Assembly: GCF_000238355.1 (NCBI RefSeq)
Contig: NZ_AHCA01000002.1
Coordinates: forward strand, 186,001-250,000
Origin: Pseudoalteromonas haloplanktis ATCC 14393
Lineage (GTDB): Bacteria; Pseudomonadota; Gammaproteobacteria; Enterobacterales; Alteromonadaceae
Length of the DNA: 64,000 nucleotides
Reading direction: 5' to 3'
Numbering within the stretch: the first letter of the stretch is position 1; every line of letters starts with the position of its first letter. Both the position numbers and the translations under genes were made by a program. Positions 26,512 to 36,532 of the stretch are shown piece by piece. The notes beneath the pieces were generated by a model. The model was not told the DNA's origin, did no database searches, and saw nothing but the letters and a program-made list of their open reading frames with translations.

Positions 26512-28437
26512 TTACAACTGCACCAACCTCTCATACAACCCTGATGCGCGACTGACTGATTTACTCATTGCTGCAAGTAATACTTTTTTGTCGGCCACCA
26601 GCTCAAAAGTATTTTTGGCGCGGGTAATACCAGTGTAGACCAGTTGGCGGTTTATGCCTGTGGTCGCTTGGTTTGCCGGTGGTAATACCATGGCGGTGTA
26701 GTTAAATTCAGAGCCTTGAGATTTGTGTATAGTCATTACATACACTTTATCGTGAGCGGGCAATCGCGCTGGTGAAAACGCTCGTTCATTACCCTGCTCG
26801 TCTATAAACACGGCTTTTAGTTGCGCGTTTTCATCGAGCATTAAAATACCGATATCACCATTGAATAATTTTAGCTGGTAGTCGTTTTGCGCAACCATGA
26901 TCGGCATACCCACATAATGGCGCTGATCAGCATTTAAGGCTATTAAGCCTTGTTGTGCAAGCTGCTTTTCAATACGGTGATTTAAATTATTTACACCATA
27001 ATCACCTTCACGCACAGCCGCGAGTAATTGATAGCTGGCAAAGGCTTTATGTACAGCAGCACTTGGCGCATGCTGAGCAATTAATTGCAGATACTCGGCG
27101 TATTTATTAGCCGCACTTTGCACGAGCTTATCAAGAGGCTGGCTAACTAAGTCATAATCAAAAATCACGTCTTTAAATACGCCGTTATTTACCTCTTGCT
27201 CTACGTAATTGAGTTTACCGCTGTTATTTGTGTTTACCGCTTGCGCTAATTGACCAATACCACTCTTTGCATCAAAGCGATAACTGTGTTGTAAAAATGC
27301 AATGCAATCGGCAAGTTTAAAATCACTCGGGTTGTTTTGCAGTTTAGCTTCGCCATTAAAACACAGTTGATTCAGTTCAGCGCAGCGCTCAACAGAATAA
27401 TGTGGTGTTTGACCAAGCGCTAACCCTTGGCAAAGGTCGCTCATTACACTGCCAGTATCTACCGAAGCAAGTTGGTCTTTATCGCCCAATAAAATAAGTC
27501 GTGCATGGGCTGGCAATGCTTCAATGAGCTTTGCCATCAAAGATAAATCCACCATGGAGGCTTCGTCGATAATCAACAAATCAACATGCAATGGGTTGGC
27601 AGTTGAGTGCCTAAATTTATTAGTAAAGGGCTTAACCCCGAGCAAACGATGAATCGTTTGCGCGCTTTGTGGTATCAAGGTTTTGATATGCTCGGGAATA
27701 CTGGTGAGTTTGTCTTTTGCGCCCAGTATTGATTCACTCAAGCGTGCGGCGGCTTTTCCGGTTGGTGCCACCAGCTTAATACTCAGCGGTGCATGTTGAT
27801 AAAGTGACTGTAATATTGCTAATAATTTTGTCACTGCGGTGGTTTTACCTGTACCAGGGCCACCCGTGATCACACTAAACCCTTTAGTCGCCGCCATTGC
27901 ACACGCTACTTTTTGCCAGTCGATGCTATCGGTTTGCTGATCTGGAAAATAATGCGCTAAGAGCTGCGTCAGTGCCTGATTATCAATCTTTACTGTTTGC
28001 TGACTCATCTGCAATAACCGCTGTGCAAGGGTATGCTCGTAACCAGCAAGGCGAGAAAAGTAGAGGCGATTATCGAATAACAATAAGGGTTTGTCAGCGC
28101 CAACACTGGCATGACTTTGCAAGCAAGTAACTGCCTGTTCGGTGCTAAAGCCATCACAGAATGGGCTTAAGCAATCGGGCACACTTAGCGTCAGTGGGCT
28201 AAATTCTGTTTGGCGTAAATTAAATGGATTTTGCCAATCAAGTTCGTTCAGTGTTAAGCAACTATGTTGGCTTTGCTGGGCATTACTGAGTAATAAAATT
28301 AAGTAAAAAACATCATCATGTTGTTGCTCACAGAGTAATTCAGCCAGTTTTATATCTACCATGCGCACACGGTTTTCACTGAGCAAATAATCCAGTAACG
28401 GCACTATAACAGGGCTAGTTGGTTGGGGAGTATTCAT
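26512..28437 (-). CDS. recD: Exodeoxyribonuclease V alpha subunit RecD
   Basis: The 5'-3' helicase subunit of RecBCD, 641 residues. Walker A G-G-P-G-T-G-K-T-T is at 192-200, the D-E-A-S-M motif II near 292, and the C-terminal motif with V-M-T-I-H-K-S-Q-G-S-E-F near 565. Y-T-G-I-T-R-A-K is motif VI. The start overlaps the recB stop by 4 bases (ATGA). Length is close to E. coli RecD (608). Confidence 0.95.
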   Translation of the reverse strand: MNTPQPTSPVIVPLLDYLLSENRVRMVDIKLAELLCEQQHDDVFYLILLLSNAQQSQHSCLTLNELDWQNPFNLRQTEFSPLTLSVPDCLSPFCDGFSTEQAVTCLQSHASVGADKPLLLFDNRLYFSRLAGYEHTLAQRLLQMSQQTVKIDNQALTQLLAHYFPDQQTDSIDWQKVACAMAATKGFSVITGGPGTGKTTAVTKLLAILQSLYQHAPLSIKLVAPTGKAAARLSESILGAKDKLTSIPEHIKTLIPQSAQTIHRLLGVKPFTNKFRHSTANPLHVDLLIIDEASMVDLSLMAKLIEALPAHARLILLGDKDQLASVDTGSVMSDLCQGLALGQTPHYSVERCAELNQLCFNGEAKLQNNPSDFKLADCIAFLQHSYRFDAKSGIGQLAQAVNTNNSGKLNYVEQEVNNGVFKDVIFDYDLVSQPLDKLVQSAANKYAEYLQLIAQHAPSAAVHKAFASYQLLAAVREGDYGVNNLNHRIEKQLAQQGLIALNADQRHYVGMPIMVAQNDYQLKLFNGDIGILMLDENAQLKAVFIDEQGNERAFSPARLPAHDKVYVMTIHKSQGSEFNYTAMVLPPANQATTGINRQLVYTGITRAKNTFELVADKKVLLAAMSKSVSRASGLYERLVQL

Positions 28438-31400
28438 AACATGGTTCCTTCACTAAACAAGCCATCTAAGATCAGCACTTGCGCTGTGGTGAGCTTTTTA
28501 AAATACACGCCTTTGCCCTCACTCATGCCGCGTAAAAAAGTGTAATACACACCTCCTAAATGTTGCTCAATGCTGTAATTAGGAACTCGTTGTTTTAATA
28601 ATCTATGCAGCGCCACAGTATAAATTAAATATTGTAAATGGTACTGATGACTACTCATTGCTTGCTCTAGTAAATCGCGCTCATAGTCACTCACTTGGCT
28701 TCCTAAGTAGTTTGATTTGTAATCTAAAATATAGTACTTATCTTGATAGCAAAATATTAAATCAACAAAGCCTTTCAGCAGGCCTTTTACATCATAAAAG
28801 TCCAACCGGCTTTGGTTAAAGTCAAACTCTTTAATTAATACCGCATTTAACTGCTTAGCTGATAGGTGACTCAGTGGCAGGTTAAATTCCATCTCCACTA
28901 AACATTGCTGTGGGGTTAACACGCCAAGGCTCAAGCCATGCTCATTTAATGGGCAATTAAGAATATTGCGTACCCATTGCTCTGTGGTTGCTTGCCACTG
29001 CTCACTAATGTGGTATTTTTTTAAACTACGCTCAACCACAGCCGCTAAATTTTGCTCAGCATTCGTGGGGTGAGTTTCAGGTTGGGTAAAATCGAGTTGT
29101 TCAAAAATTTCATGTAAACAACTGCCTGGTTTTGCACCTTTAGGAAAGCTATATGGCGATAAGATTTCATCTTGCTGGGTGGCAAACTCGTCTTTTTCGT
29201 GATCTTCATCGCTACGACCAGGCTCTATATGATCAGTGTGCTTTTTAAAACTCAGCGCACTAAAGCTAGTCGCGCGCCAATTCCGCTCAATACAGGTATT
29301 AACCTGATTTACAGTGAGTATTTCACTGGTGTCAAGGCTGCTGGAAAATGTTAACACGCCCTGCTCACCCAGTTGTTCTGAGGTAAACTGCTGATATGCC
29401 ATTGCAGCGTTTTCAGCACAAAAGGTCTGTAAATGCTCACGCCAAACTTGACTACTGGTAATATCTAAACCTGCAAATAATACATGCCCTAACGAGCTAC
29501 TTTGTATTGCTAAGCGGCTGCTTTGTCCTTGGCCAAGGTTATACATACCAATGGCACAAAAATGCACGGCACGAGTGAGTGCAACATACAATAACCGTAA
29601 GTCTTCAGCTAAGCGCTCTTGTTGGGCTTTTTCGAGTGCCTCTTCACTTTTACTTAAATCATAAATCAGTTTGCCATCTTGATGATAAAGCGCGTCTTTG
29701 GTTTCACGAAAGCCACTGGCAAACGGCATAAACACCAACGGATACTCAAGTCCTTTTGAGGCATGCATAGTGACAATTTTAACTAAGTTAGCGTCACTTT
29801 CTAGGCGTACTTGCACCGCTTCACCATCTTGCTGGCTAACCTTTTGCGCAAACCAACGTAATAGACGCAGCGTGCCTTCAAGCTCAATTTGTTTTTGTTG
29901 TAATATTTCAGCTAAATGCCTGAAGTCGGTTAACCAACGTTCAACGTTATAACCTAAGCCCTGCCACTTAGCACTGAGCTGATTATGGCTAAGTAACTGT
30001 TCCATCATCGCCATCGCACCTTGTTTGTGCCAAGTATCACTCAAGGTGGCAAAAAAGGTTAAATACTGTTGCCACTGAGTTTCGTCTTCATGCAAGGCAT
30101 AAATAGCGGTATAACTGAGGCAAAATAGCGGTCCTGCTAAGACGCCACGCAGTAACGACTCGTCATATTGGCCGTGTAAAGCAGTTAAAAAGTTAAGCAA
30201 ATGATGGCTTAACTCTTGATTAAATACACTGTCACGAGACAAATAAACGCTGGCAATATGCGCCTCACTCAAGGCTTTTTTCATTATTTGAGCTTCAACA
30301 CGGTCCCGTACCAAAATACAAATATCAGCAGCAGTAATAGGTGTTGTGCCAATACAAGCACGCTCTTGGCCAGCGTGCTCCAACAAAATGACTATTTTAT
30401 TAGCAAAATACTGTGCTAACTGTTGCTGGCCAAAGCCTTTACTGGTTGGTTTATTTTTTTCATCTGCATCAGTATCTACAAATACACAAAATTCAAATGC
30501 AGTAGCGGGCTTACCATCAAGTAAAAATGATTTATCGGCTTTTTTACCCTTTGCTGCAACTGGACTGAACGGTATGGCATCGTTATAAATAAAGCTATTG
30601 CCGTGTTTGGCAAATAGCTGGTTTACGCTTTGGACTATGTCGCTACTGGAGCGAAAGTTTGTGCCTAAGGTAAATTGCTGCTCTTTAACAACCGCTTGTT
30701 TTGCGCCGATGTAAGTAAAAATATCCGCGCCTCTAAAACCATAAATGGCCTGTTTTGGGTCGCCAATCATGGCAAGCGTGGTATTCTCTTGGCCATAAAT
30801 CTTGCTAAAAATGCCGTACTGAATGGGATCCGTATCTTGAAACTCATCAATCATTGCCACCGGAAACAGCTGCGCTATTTTTTGCGCCAAGGTATCGCCT
30901 TGCTCGCTGTGCAGCGCACTGTGTAAATTGCTGAGTAAATCATCAGGGGTGATCACACTTTGCTCTTGTTTACGCTTAACAATGGCGGTTTTTACCCAAC
31001 GTGCGGCATGTTGCACAATAGCAATACCTAAACCTTGGTTCACTACAGATGAAAGTCTTGCGAGTTCATCAAATTCGGCTATCAGCGGGTGAGTAAATAG
31101 CGGCTGATTTTTTTTATAATTGCTCGTATCGCTTAAGCTATCGCTACCCCACACTGCAAATGAGTATTTGCTAGTGCCAAACTCAAAAAAAGCTTCATCA
31201 CCTACACAAAATTCTTCCAGCGCTTGTAAACTGCCTTTACGTGCCGGAGTTTTCGAGCCACTTAGCCCTGAGCTTTTTATGGCAGCAATAAACTCGCTTT
31301 CTAAACAGGCTTGTTTAAAGCTGGGGACTTTTGCTAAATATTGCTCGCGGGCTTGCCACACATCTTCTAACTTTATTTGTGGTGTGATCTGCGCATTACC

Positions 31401-32009
31401 TTTATTTAAAATACTCGCTACGTGTGAGAACAATTGTTCTGGCGCGGCGAACACATTTAATATGGCATCGGTTTTTTCTTTATCTAACGGGTATACAAAC
31501 GCACGCCAAAAATCTTTAATGGTCTCAAGCAGAATATCCCGCTCATCGAGAATAAACTCTAAATTAAATGCCACACCAGATTCAAACGCATGCTGTTTAA
31601 GCATACGTTGACAAAAACCATGTATAGTAAAAATAGCCGCTTCATCCATGGATTTAGCCGCCGCGTCAAGTAAATCAAAAGCGCGGTGTTTATCGTCAAT
31701 TGCCGCAATTACACCGGTTATCAACTCATCTTCTGGCTCTTGACCAAGCAACGCATCACGGGCGGCAATAATACGGCTTCGCACCCTGTCTTTAATTTCT
31801 TGGGTGGCGGCATCGGTAAACGTTACCACCAATATTTGCTCAACACTCAGTGGTACATTGCCTGCGGCAGCGGGGTCGTCGGCTCTCTGCATACCAAGTA
31901 AATAACGTAAATATAAGCCCGTTATGGTATAAGTTTTACCAGTACCGGCACTGGCTTCAATCAGGCTTTGTCCCTTCAGTGGCATTGTGAGTGGGTTAAG
32001 CGCTTGCAT
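28434..32009 (-). CDS. recB: Exodeoxyribonuclease V beta subunit RecB
   Basis: The 3'-5' helicase-nuclease subunit, 1191 residues. Walker A A-G-T-G-K-T is at 21-26, D-E-F-Q-D-T-D motif II is in the first half, and Y-V-A-L-T-R-A is motif VI. The C-terminal nuclease is intact: G-F-V-D-L-I-F and L-D-Y-K-S supply the catalytic Asp, Asp and Lys. I start at the ATG at 32009 because AAGGAG stands seven bases before it and E. coli RecB begins at the matching point. The frame is open to 32045, further into recC. The start overlaps recC by 14 bases. Confidence 0.96.
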   Translation of the reverse strand: MQALNPLTMPLKGQSLIEASAGTGKTYTITGLYLRYLLGMQRADDPAAAGNVPLSVEQILVVTFTDAATQEIKDRVRSRIIAARDALLGQEPEDELITGVIAAIDDKHRAFDLLDAAAKSMDEAAIFTIHGFCQRMLKQHAFESGVAFNLEFILDERDILLETIKDFWRAFVYPLDKEKTDAILNVFAAPEQLFSHVASILNKGNAQITPQIKLEDVWQAREQYLAKVPSFKQACLESEFIAAIKSSGLSGSKTPARKGSLQALEEFCVGDEAFFEFGTSKYSFAVWGSDSLSDTSNYKKNQPLFTHPLIAEFDELARLSSVVNQGLGIAIVQHAARWVKTAIVKRKQEQSVITPDDLLSNLHSALHSEQGDTLAQKIAQLFPVAMIDEFQDTDPIQYGIFSKIYGQENTTLAMIGDPKQAIYGFRGADIFTYIGAKQAVVKEQQFTLGTNFRSSSDIVQSVNQLFAKHGNSFIYNDAIPFSPVAAKGKKADKSFLLDGKPATAFEFCVFVDTDADEKNKPTSKGFGQQQLAQYFANKIVILLEHAGQERACIGTTPITAADICILVRDRVEAQIMKKALSEAHIASVYLSRDSVFNQELSHHLLNFLTALHGQYDESLLRGVLAGPLFCLSYTAIYALHEDETQWQQYLTFFATLSDTWHKQGAMAMMEQLLSHNQLSAKWQGLGYNVERWLTDFRHLAEILQQKQIELEGTLRLLRWFAQKVSQQDGEAVQVRLESDANLVKIVTMHASKGLEYPLVFMPFASGFRETKDALYHQDGKLIYDLSKSEEALEKAQQERLAEDLRLLYVALTRAVHFCAIGMYNLGQGQSSRLAIQSSSLGHVLFAGLDITSSQVWREHLQTFCAENAAMAYQQFTSEQLGEQGVLTFSSSLDTSEILTVNQVNTCIERNWRATSFSALSFKKHTDHIEPGRSDEDHEKDEFATQQDEILSPYSFPKGAKPGSCLHEIFEQLDFTQPETHPTNAEQNLAAVVERSLKKYHISEQWQATTEQWVRNILNCPLNEHGLSLGVLTPQQCLVEMEFNLPLSHLSAKQLNAVLIKEFDFNQSRLDFYDVKGLLKGFVDLIFCYQDKYYILDYKSNYLGSQVSDYERDLLEQAMSSHQYHLQYLIYTVALHRLLKQRVPNYSIEQHLGGVYYTFLRGMSEGKGVYFKKLTTAQVLILDGLFSEGTML

Positions 32010-35000
32010 AATCACTCTCCTTAGCGTGAGCAAATAATGGCGCAAGCAATTGCTCGCTCCACTTTATAAATTCGTCTTGGCAATCGGCCAACGACTGCAC
32101 AGTTAAGCGAATATAAGGATCTTCCCCTTCACCACGGCCTATGTATTGCGGGCTAAATTTACTCATTGCTTTATTTATATCACCACCGCTTTTAATGTAT
32201 TCATAACCACTAACCGGAAAAAACGCCACCGGTGCTTGTCGTAGCGCTTTATATAAAGCAAACCAGTCGGCGAGTAACGCATCTGCATCGGCTTTACTCA
32301 GTGGCGCAAAACTAATTTGTTTATCAAGGCCCAGTAGCAATGTTTCAACATTTTGCTGCATGCTTTGTGCTGCTAAGTGATAAATAAAACCTTTGATCAG
32401 ATCGTTAGCTTTAATACTGGCACTGCGATAAAACACTTGTTTTTGCATATACACATGGTTTAACCAACCTTCAATTTGAGTCTGCTCAAGGGTTAACTTA
32501 ACCTCAATTGGCTCACTTATGCCGCCTTTAATATGCTCTTTTACTTGCCCTGCCAATGCGTCAACACGGTGTTGCATACTGTCGTAAATAATGTCGCCCA
32601 CATTGGCTTGCGGTAAATCGCCGCGTTGGAGTATTTGTGCTGTGCTAAGCGGTTGTTCATTAATATTTGCTTGCAGTATTTCATCAAGGTAAAAGTAACG
32701 CTTGAGTGCATCTACACTAAATGGCTCTTCATCTTTGGCCACTTCATTAAATTGCGGTAAGCGCAAGCCTAAACTTTGTTGATAAAAGCTTTCTTGCGCA
32801 TGGCACACACTGCGAATAAACACATCAAGATCAAGTTGCTCTGGCGCACGAACATCAAGCGCAGTGACAGGTTCTGGCATTATTGGCGCAGCAGGTAGCC
32901 AAATTGGGTTGTAACTGTGATTACTTTGCAAATTGTGATCTGGCTCTGCTTTATAGTAATGGCTATTAAAGGGTTGTAAATGCTGGTGGTTTATTAAACT
33001 TTGCGGTAACTTTTTATCGCTTTGTTCAGCGTATTCAAAGCTACGACCAATGTATTCTAATAACTCACTCACCAAGGTTGATGGCATGCGCGGTTGATTG
33101 TCAAAACACGATCGGCCTATGTAGCTCATATATAAATTATCGCGAGCACTGAGCAGCGCCTCTAAAAACAAGTAACGATCATCGAGTTTGCGTGATCGGT
33201 CACCTTTTTGCTTTTTAGAATACGGCACTAAATCAAAACCAATCGGTTGTACGGTGCGTGGGTAGTCAGCATCATTAAGACCAAGCATACACACCACTTT
33301 AAAAGGCACAGCACGCATTGGCATTAAGGTACAAAAATTAACCTGCCCCACTAAAAAACGCTGCCCTACGCCTTTTTCTTGAATACCTTGTTTAACCAAA
33401 TAACTAACAATGCGCTGCGATACGGCTTGGCTGTAATCGCCATTATCATGATGCTTTTTCAGCTCATCCAACACATTTTGCAGTACTAATAAATCCCAAC
33501 TATCGTCGCTGTCACTTTCATAAATTTCGCTTAACAAATTAGCCAAAATATCAGCTTTATTAGTCAACGTATCATCGGGGCTTAGTTGCTCTTTAAAGTT
33601 TTGTAATACATCAATAAAGTGTACTAGTTTATTAAGCGTATCAAGCGCCATACCTTCCACTTCATCGGCGCTGTAAACCCCTTTGTAAGGGCATTGTTCA
33701 TCGCGCTGGGCAATGCCAAGCAATAATCGGTTTAAACCATGTTGCCAAGTATTTAGCTCTATAGCGGGTAAATCAAAACTGTGTTTATGCTCAGCGTTAA
33801 TGCCCCATTTAACACCAACACGTTCCAGCCAGTACTGAATTTGTTCGTACTCATGGGCCTCAACACTGAACTTTTCAGCTATTTGGCTCACTTGCAGTAA
33901 GTCGAGAATGTCTGACACACCAAAGCGCGAAAACGGCAAATTAGCCAGACTTGCAAACGAGCTAAGCACTGGTTTTTCTTGCTCTATGGCTAAATCAGCC
34001 AGCGCGTAAGGAATATTACGGCTACCTTGGGCACCGCCAAACACGGCTTCAATATAGGGGCTATAAGTGCCTACATCTGGCATCATGACAATAATGTCTT
34101 TTGGAGTGAGATCTTTATTTTGATGAAACAAATTGAGTAAATAGTCGTGCAGGCGCTCGACTTCTCGAAGTGGGGTATGGCAATCGCTGAGTGTTATACT
34201 GGTATCGTCACAACTGACTGGCAATTTACCTTCATCATTAATAAACCACGCTTTATCTTCAGTTAACGATTCACCTTTAAATGCCAACTGATAAATCTCG
34301 CTTTGAATTTGGCCAAGTAAAGTGTCGTCAAATGCATCAATAAAGCCATCAACCCAACTGGCGTCTAGCTGAACAAGTTGCTCAAAATAATCACGGCCAA
34401 GTTTACCCCACGATGATAACAGTGGATTACCAATAAAATAGTAATCTTGTTCCGGTTTAGATTGCGCCTCTAACAGCGGTTTTATCGCGTATTTAGCGGT
34501 GATCTTTGCTGCGGTTTTTTCATCAACTACATCACCCCAGTAATGTTCGCTGGGGTTGAAAAAGAATAAATTAACGTCTGTTTTTCGACTCAAGGCTTCA
34601 AACACCTCGAGCTGCGAGTTGGCTATCGCAGAAATACCAAATAAATTGATGCGCTTGGGCAATAAATTCGCGTCCATTGACTCAAGTGCGCTGAGTAATT
34701 TTCCTTGCATATTAGCACGATGGAATTGACTCTGGCCGAGTCCTTTACTGTGTTCAACAATACGCCGCCACAGATCAGGCTGCCAAGGCGCTATGCTTAT
34801 ATCTACATCAGCGAGTTTATCAACACCACTGTCCCAAGTTGCAATCCAGTGCGGCCGATACATTAAGTATTGATCGTACACGTCAGCAATTTTTTCACAC
34901 AGGGCAAAGGTTTTTTGCCCGTCTGTATCGCCTGCCAAATAAGTTTTTAGTGGCAAATACAGTGGCTCATCAATACAAGCTGGTAAAATGGCAAACAGTT

Positions 35001-35280
35001 TCCAAGCAAGGTTAGGTTTGTTAAACGCCGACTCTTTAGGCACATTAGGCAATAGCTGTTGATAAAGCTGCCAAATAAAGCTCGAAGGCAGTGGAAAGTC
35101 CACCTGCGCAGCAATACCGAGTTGTTCGCTCAAGCCTATTTTAAGCCACTGCGACATACCCGGCGATTGCACTAACACCACTTCTTTATCAAACACACTG
35201 GGTAAAGGATATTTATTTAACAGGTAATGAAACTGCGCTTGCAGGGCTTCCATTCGGTTTGATTGAATAATATTGAGCAT
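31996..35280 (-). CDS. recC: Exodeoxyribonuclease V gamma subunit RecC
   Basis: The Chi-recognition subunit of RecBCD, 1094 residues. The N-terminus resembles E. coli RecC closely (Q-S-N-R, L-V-Q-S-P-G-M-S-Q-W-L, I-A-A-x-x-D-F-P-L-P-S-S-F-I-W), which fixes the start at the ATG at 35280. An upstream in-frame start at 35328 would add 16 unlike residues. It heads the recC-recB-recD operon, all translationally coupled. ptrA, which lies between recC and recB in E. coli, is absent, as in other Alteromonadales to my knowledge. Confidence 0.95.
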   Translation of the reverse strand: MLNIIQSNRMEALQAQFHYLLNKYPLPSVFDKEVVLVQSPGMSQWLKIGLSEQLGIAAQVDFPLPSSFIWQLYQQLLPNVPKESAFNKPNLAWKLFAILPACIDEPLYLPLKTYLAGDTDGQKTFALCEKIADVYDQYLMYRPHWIATWDSGVDKLADVDISIAPWQPDLWRRIVEHSKGLGQSQFHRANMQGKLLSALESMDANLLPKRINLFGISAIANSQLEVFEALSRKTDVNLFFFNPSEHYWGDVVDEKTAAKITAKYAIKPLLEAQSKPEQDYYFIGNPLLSSWGKLGRDYFEQLVQLDASWVDGFIDAFDDTLLGQIQSEIYQLAFKGESLTEDKAWFINDEGKLPVSCDDTSITLSDCHTPLREVERLHDYLLNLFHQNKDLTPKDIIVMMPDVGTYSPYIEAVFGGAQGSRNIPYALADLAIEQEKPVLSSFASLANLPFSRFGVSDILDLLQVSQIAEKFSVEAHEYEQIQYWLERVGVKWGINAEHKHSFDLPAIELNTWQHGLNRLLLGIAQRDEQCPYKGVYSADEVEGMALDTLNKLVHFIDVLQNFKEQLSPDDTLTNKADILANLLSEIYESDSDDSWDLLVLQNVLDELKKHHDNGDYSQAVSQRIVSYLVKQGIQEKGVGQRFLVGQVNFCTLMPMRAVPFKVVCMLGLNDADYPRTVQPIGFDLVPYSKKQKGDRSRKLDDRYLFLEALLSARDNLYMSYIGRSCFDNQPRMPSTLVSELLEYIGRSFEYAEQSDKKLPQSLINHQHLQPFNSHYYKAEPDHNLQSNHSYNPIWLPAAPIMPEPVTALDVRAPEQLDLDVFIRSVCHAQESFYQQSLGLRLPQFNEVAKDEEPFSVDALKRYFYLDEILQANINEQPLSTAQILQRGDLPQANVGDIIYDSMQHRVDALAGQVKEHIKGGISEPIEVKLTLEQTQIEGWLNHVYMQKQVFYRSASIKANDLIKGFIYHLAAQSMQQNVETLLLGLDKQISFAPLSKADADALLADWFALYKALRQAPVAFFPVSGYEYIKSGGDINKAMSKFSPQYIGRGEGEDPYIRLTVQSLADCQDEFIKWSEQLLAPLFAHAKESDYASA

Positions 35281-35400
35281 GGCGACACTGTTCTTGCTTG
35301 AGATAAAACCAGTGTAAGATATTTTCAATTACAGGGGTAGCCAAAGTCGTTAATTGGCTTTAATAAATCAGATGCTTAGCTTGAAATATAAACACAGTAA

Positions 35401-35430
35401 GCTCACAGCTTCATCCATGATGCTATGAGC
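35401..35430 (-). terminator. Possible terminator after the phosphatase operon
   Basis: An imperfect stem of about 14 pairs (GCTCATAGCATCAT with ATGAAGCTGTGAGC on the (-) strand) lies 20 bases after the PhoD-like stop. It is followed only by a weak U-tract, so termination strength is uncertain. Confidence 0.4.
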
Positions 35431-35449
35431 AGTTTAACAAGCGCCTTGC

Positions 35450-36532
35450 TTATTTATACGGGCTAATACTTGATAAACTAAATTGACTTTGCATAATGGT
35501 TTTGCCATCAATACCTTTAAGCTTCAATGAAATTGCAGGGTCTTCTTGCAGCCAATCAATACTTAAATCACCGTAATTTACCTCATGAGTAAACTGCCCA
35601 ACGCGGTGCTTATTCGGGCTGACGTCTTTCCATTTTTCCGTCAATCCTGAGCTGGTCATTTCGGTTAATGGGTAATCGAGGTTGGCACTGTATTTTGAAA
35701 TTTCTCCCCAATGAGTATCACCACTGATTATGATCACCCCATTGACACGGTGTTTTTTGATCAGTGCAAATAAACGTGCACGATCTTCTGGAAAGTTAGC
35801 CCATGATTCCCAGCCGGTAAAATCAGGCAGTAGCTGCAAGCTTGAGCTGATCAGTTTGATTGCCGCAGGTTTTTTCAGCTCTTGCTCAAACCATTGCCAC
35901 TGCGCTTCACCGAGCATTGATGCACCTTTCACATCCGTTGGACTGTAAGGTCCTTGATTGTTTGCTTTGCGCTTAGTGTAATATTCGACTTCGCTAACAT
36001 GATTAAGCGCATCACGATTCCAGCGTAAATCAGGCATGATCACCTGCACTGTTTGCTTGCCTTTTCCATACATGTACGAAGTATAAATACCATCAGGGCG
36101 TGTTCGTCTAATTGATGTTTTTGGCTCTTGGAAGAAATCGAGCATAATGTGTCGTGACTGCTCTTTTTCTGGGTATTCTTTACCTGCATCGTTTTGCCCA
36201 AAATCATGGTCATCCCACATGGCGATAATCGGCGTTTGCTCCCTAAGCGCTTTAAAGCCTGGTTTCGCACCCAATTTTTGGTACTTGTCAGCCAGTACTT
36301 GCATATCATTGGTGTCGCCGTAAATGTTATCCCCTAAAAAGATAAACAAATCAGCCTTTTCTTTATTAATAGCATCAAAGATAGGAATCGCTTTATCTTG
36401 ATGACTACAGGAGCCAAACAGGATTTTTTGTGGTGCCGTTATTTTTTCTGCTGCACTTAAAGCGCTAAAACTCACTAATGCACATGATATAAGTGTTGTG
36501 GTGATCATTGCTGTTGAAAATAATAGCTTCAT
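35450..36532 (-). CDS. PhoD-like alkaline phosphatase / phosphodiesterase, exported
   Basis: A 360-residue metallophosphoesterase with a signal peptide (hydrophobic core about 8-25, likely cut after L-S-A). Metal-binding motifs are F-G-S-C-S-H-Q at the start, F-L-G-D-N-I-Y-G-D-T, and W-D-D-H-D-F-G-Q-N-D, which identify the PhoD family. Family members release phosphate from phosphodiesters and monoesters outside the cytoplasm. The start overlaps the stop of the upstream AlkP-superfamily gene by 4 bases, so the two are coupled and probably act on the same substrate. Confidence 0.88.
   Translation of the reverse strand: MKLLFSTAMITTTLISCALVSFSALSAAEKITAPQKILFGSCSHQDKAIPIFDAINKEKADLFIFLGDNIYGDTNDMQVLADKYQKLGAKPGFKALREQTPIIAMWDDHDFGQNDAGKEYPEKEQSRHIMLDFFQEPKTSIRRTRPDGIYTSYMYGKGKQTVQVIMPDLRWNRDALNHVSEVEYYTKRKANNQGPYSPTDVKGASMLGEAQWQWFEQELKKPAAIKLISSSLQLLPDFTGWESWANFPEDRARLFALIKKHRVNGVIIISGDTHWGEISKYSANLDYPLTEMTSSGLTEKWKDVSPNKHRVGQFTHEVNYGDLSIDWLQEDPAISLKLKGIDGKTIMQSQFSLSSISPYK

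Noticed and set aside
28434-35280. Long + strand open frames inside recB and recC
   Set aside because: Shadow frames of the well-supported recC-recB-recD genes, without ribosome binding sites or family features.
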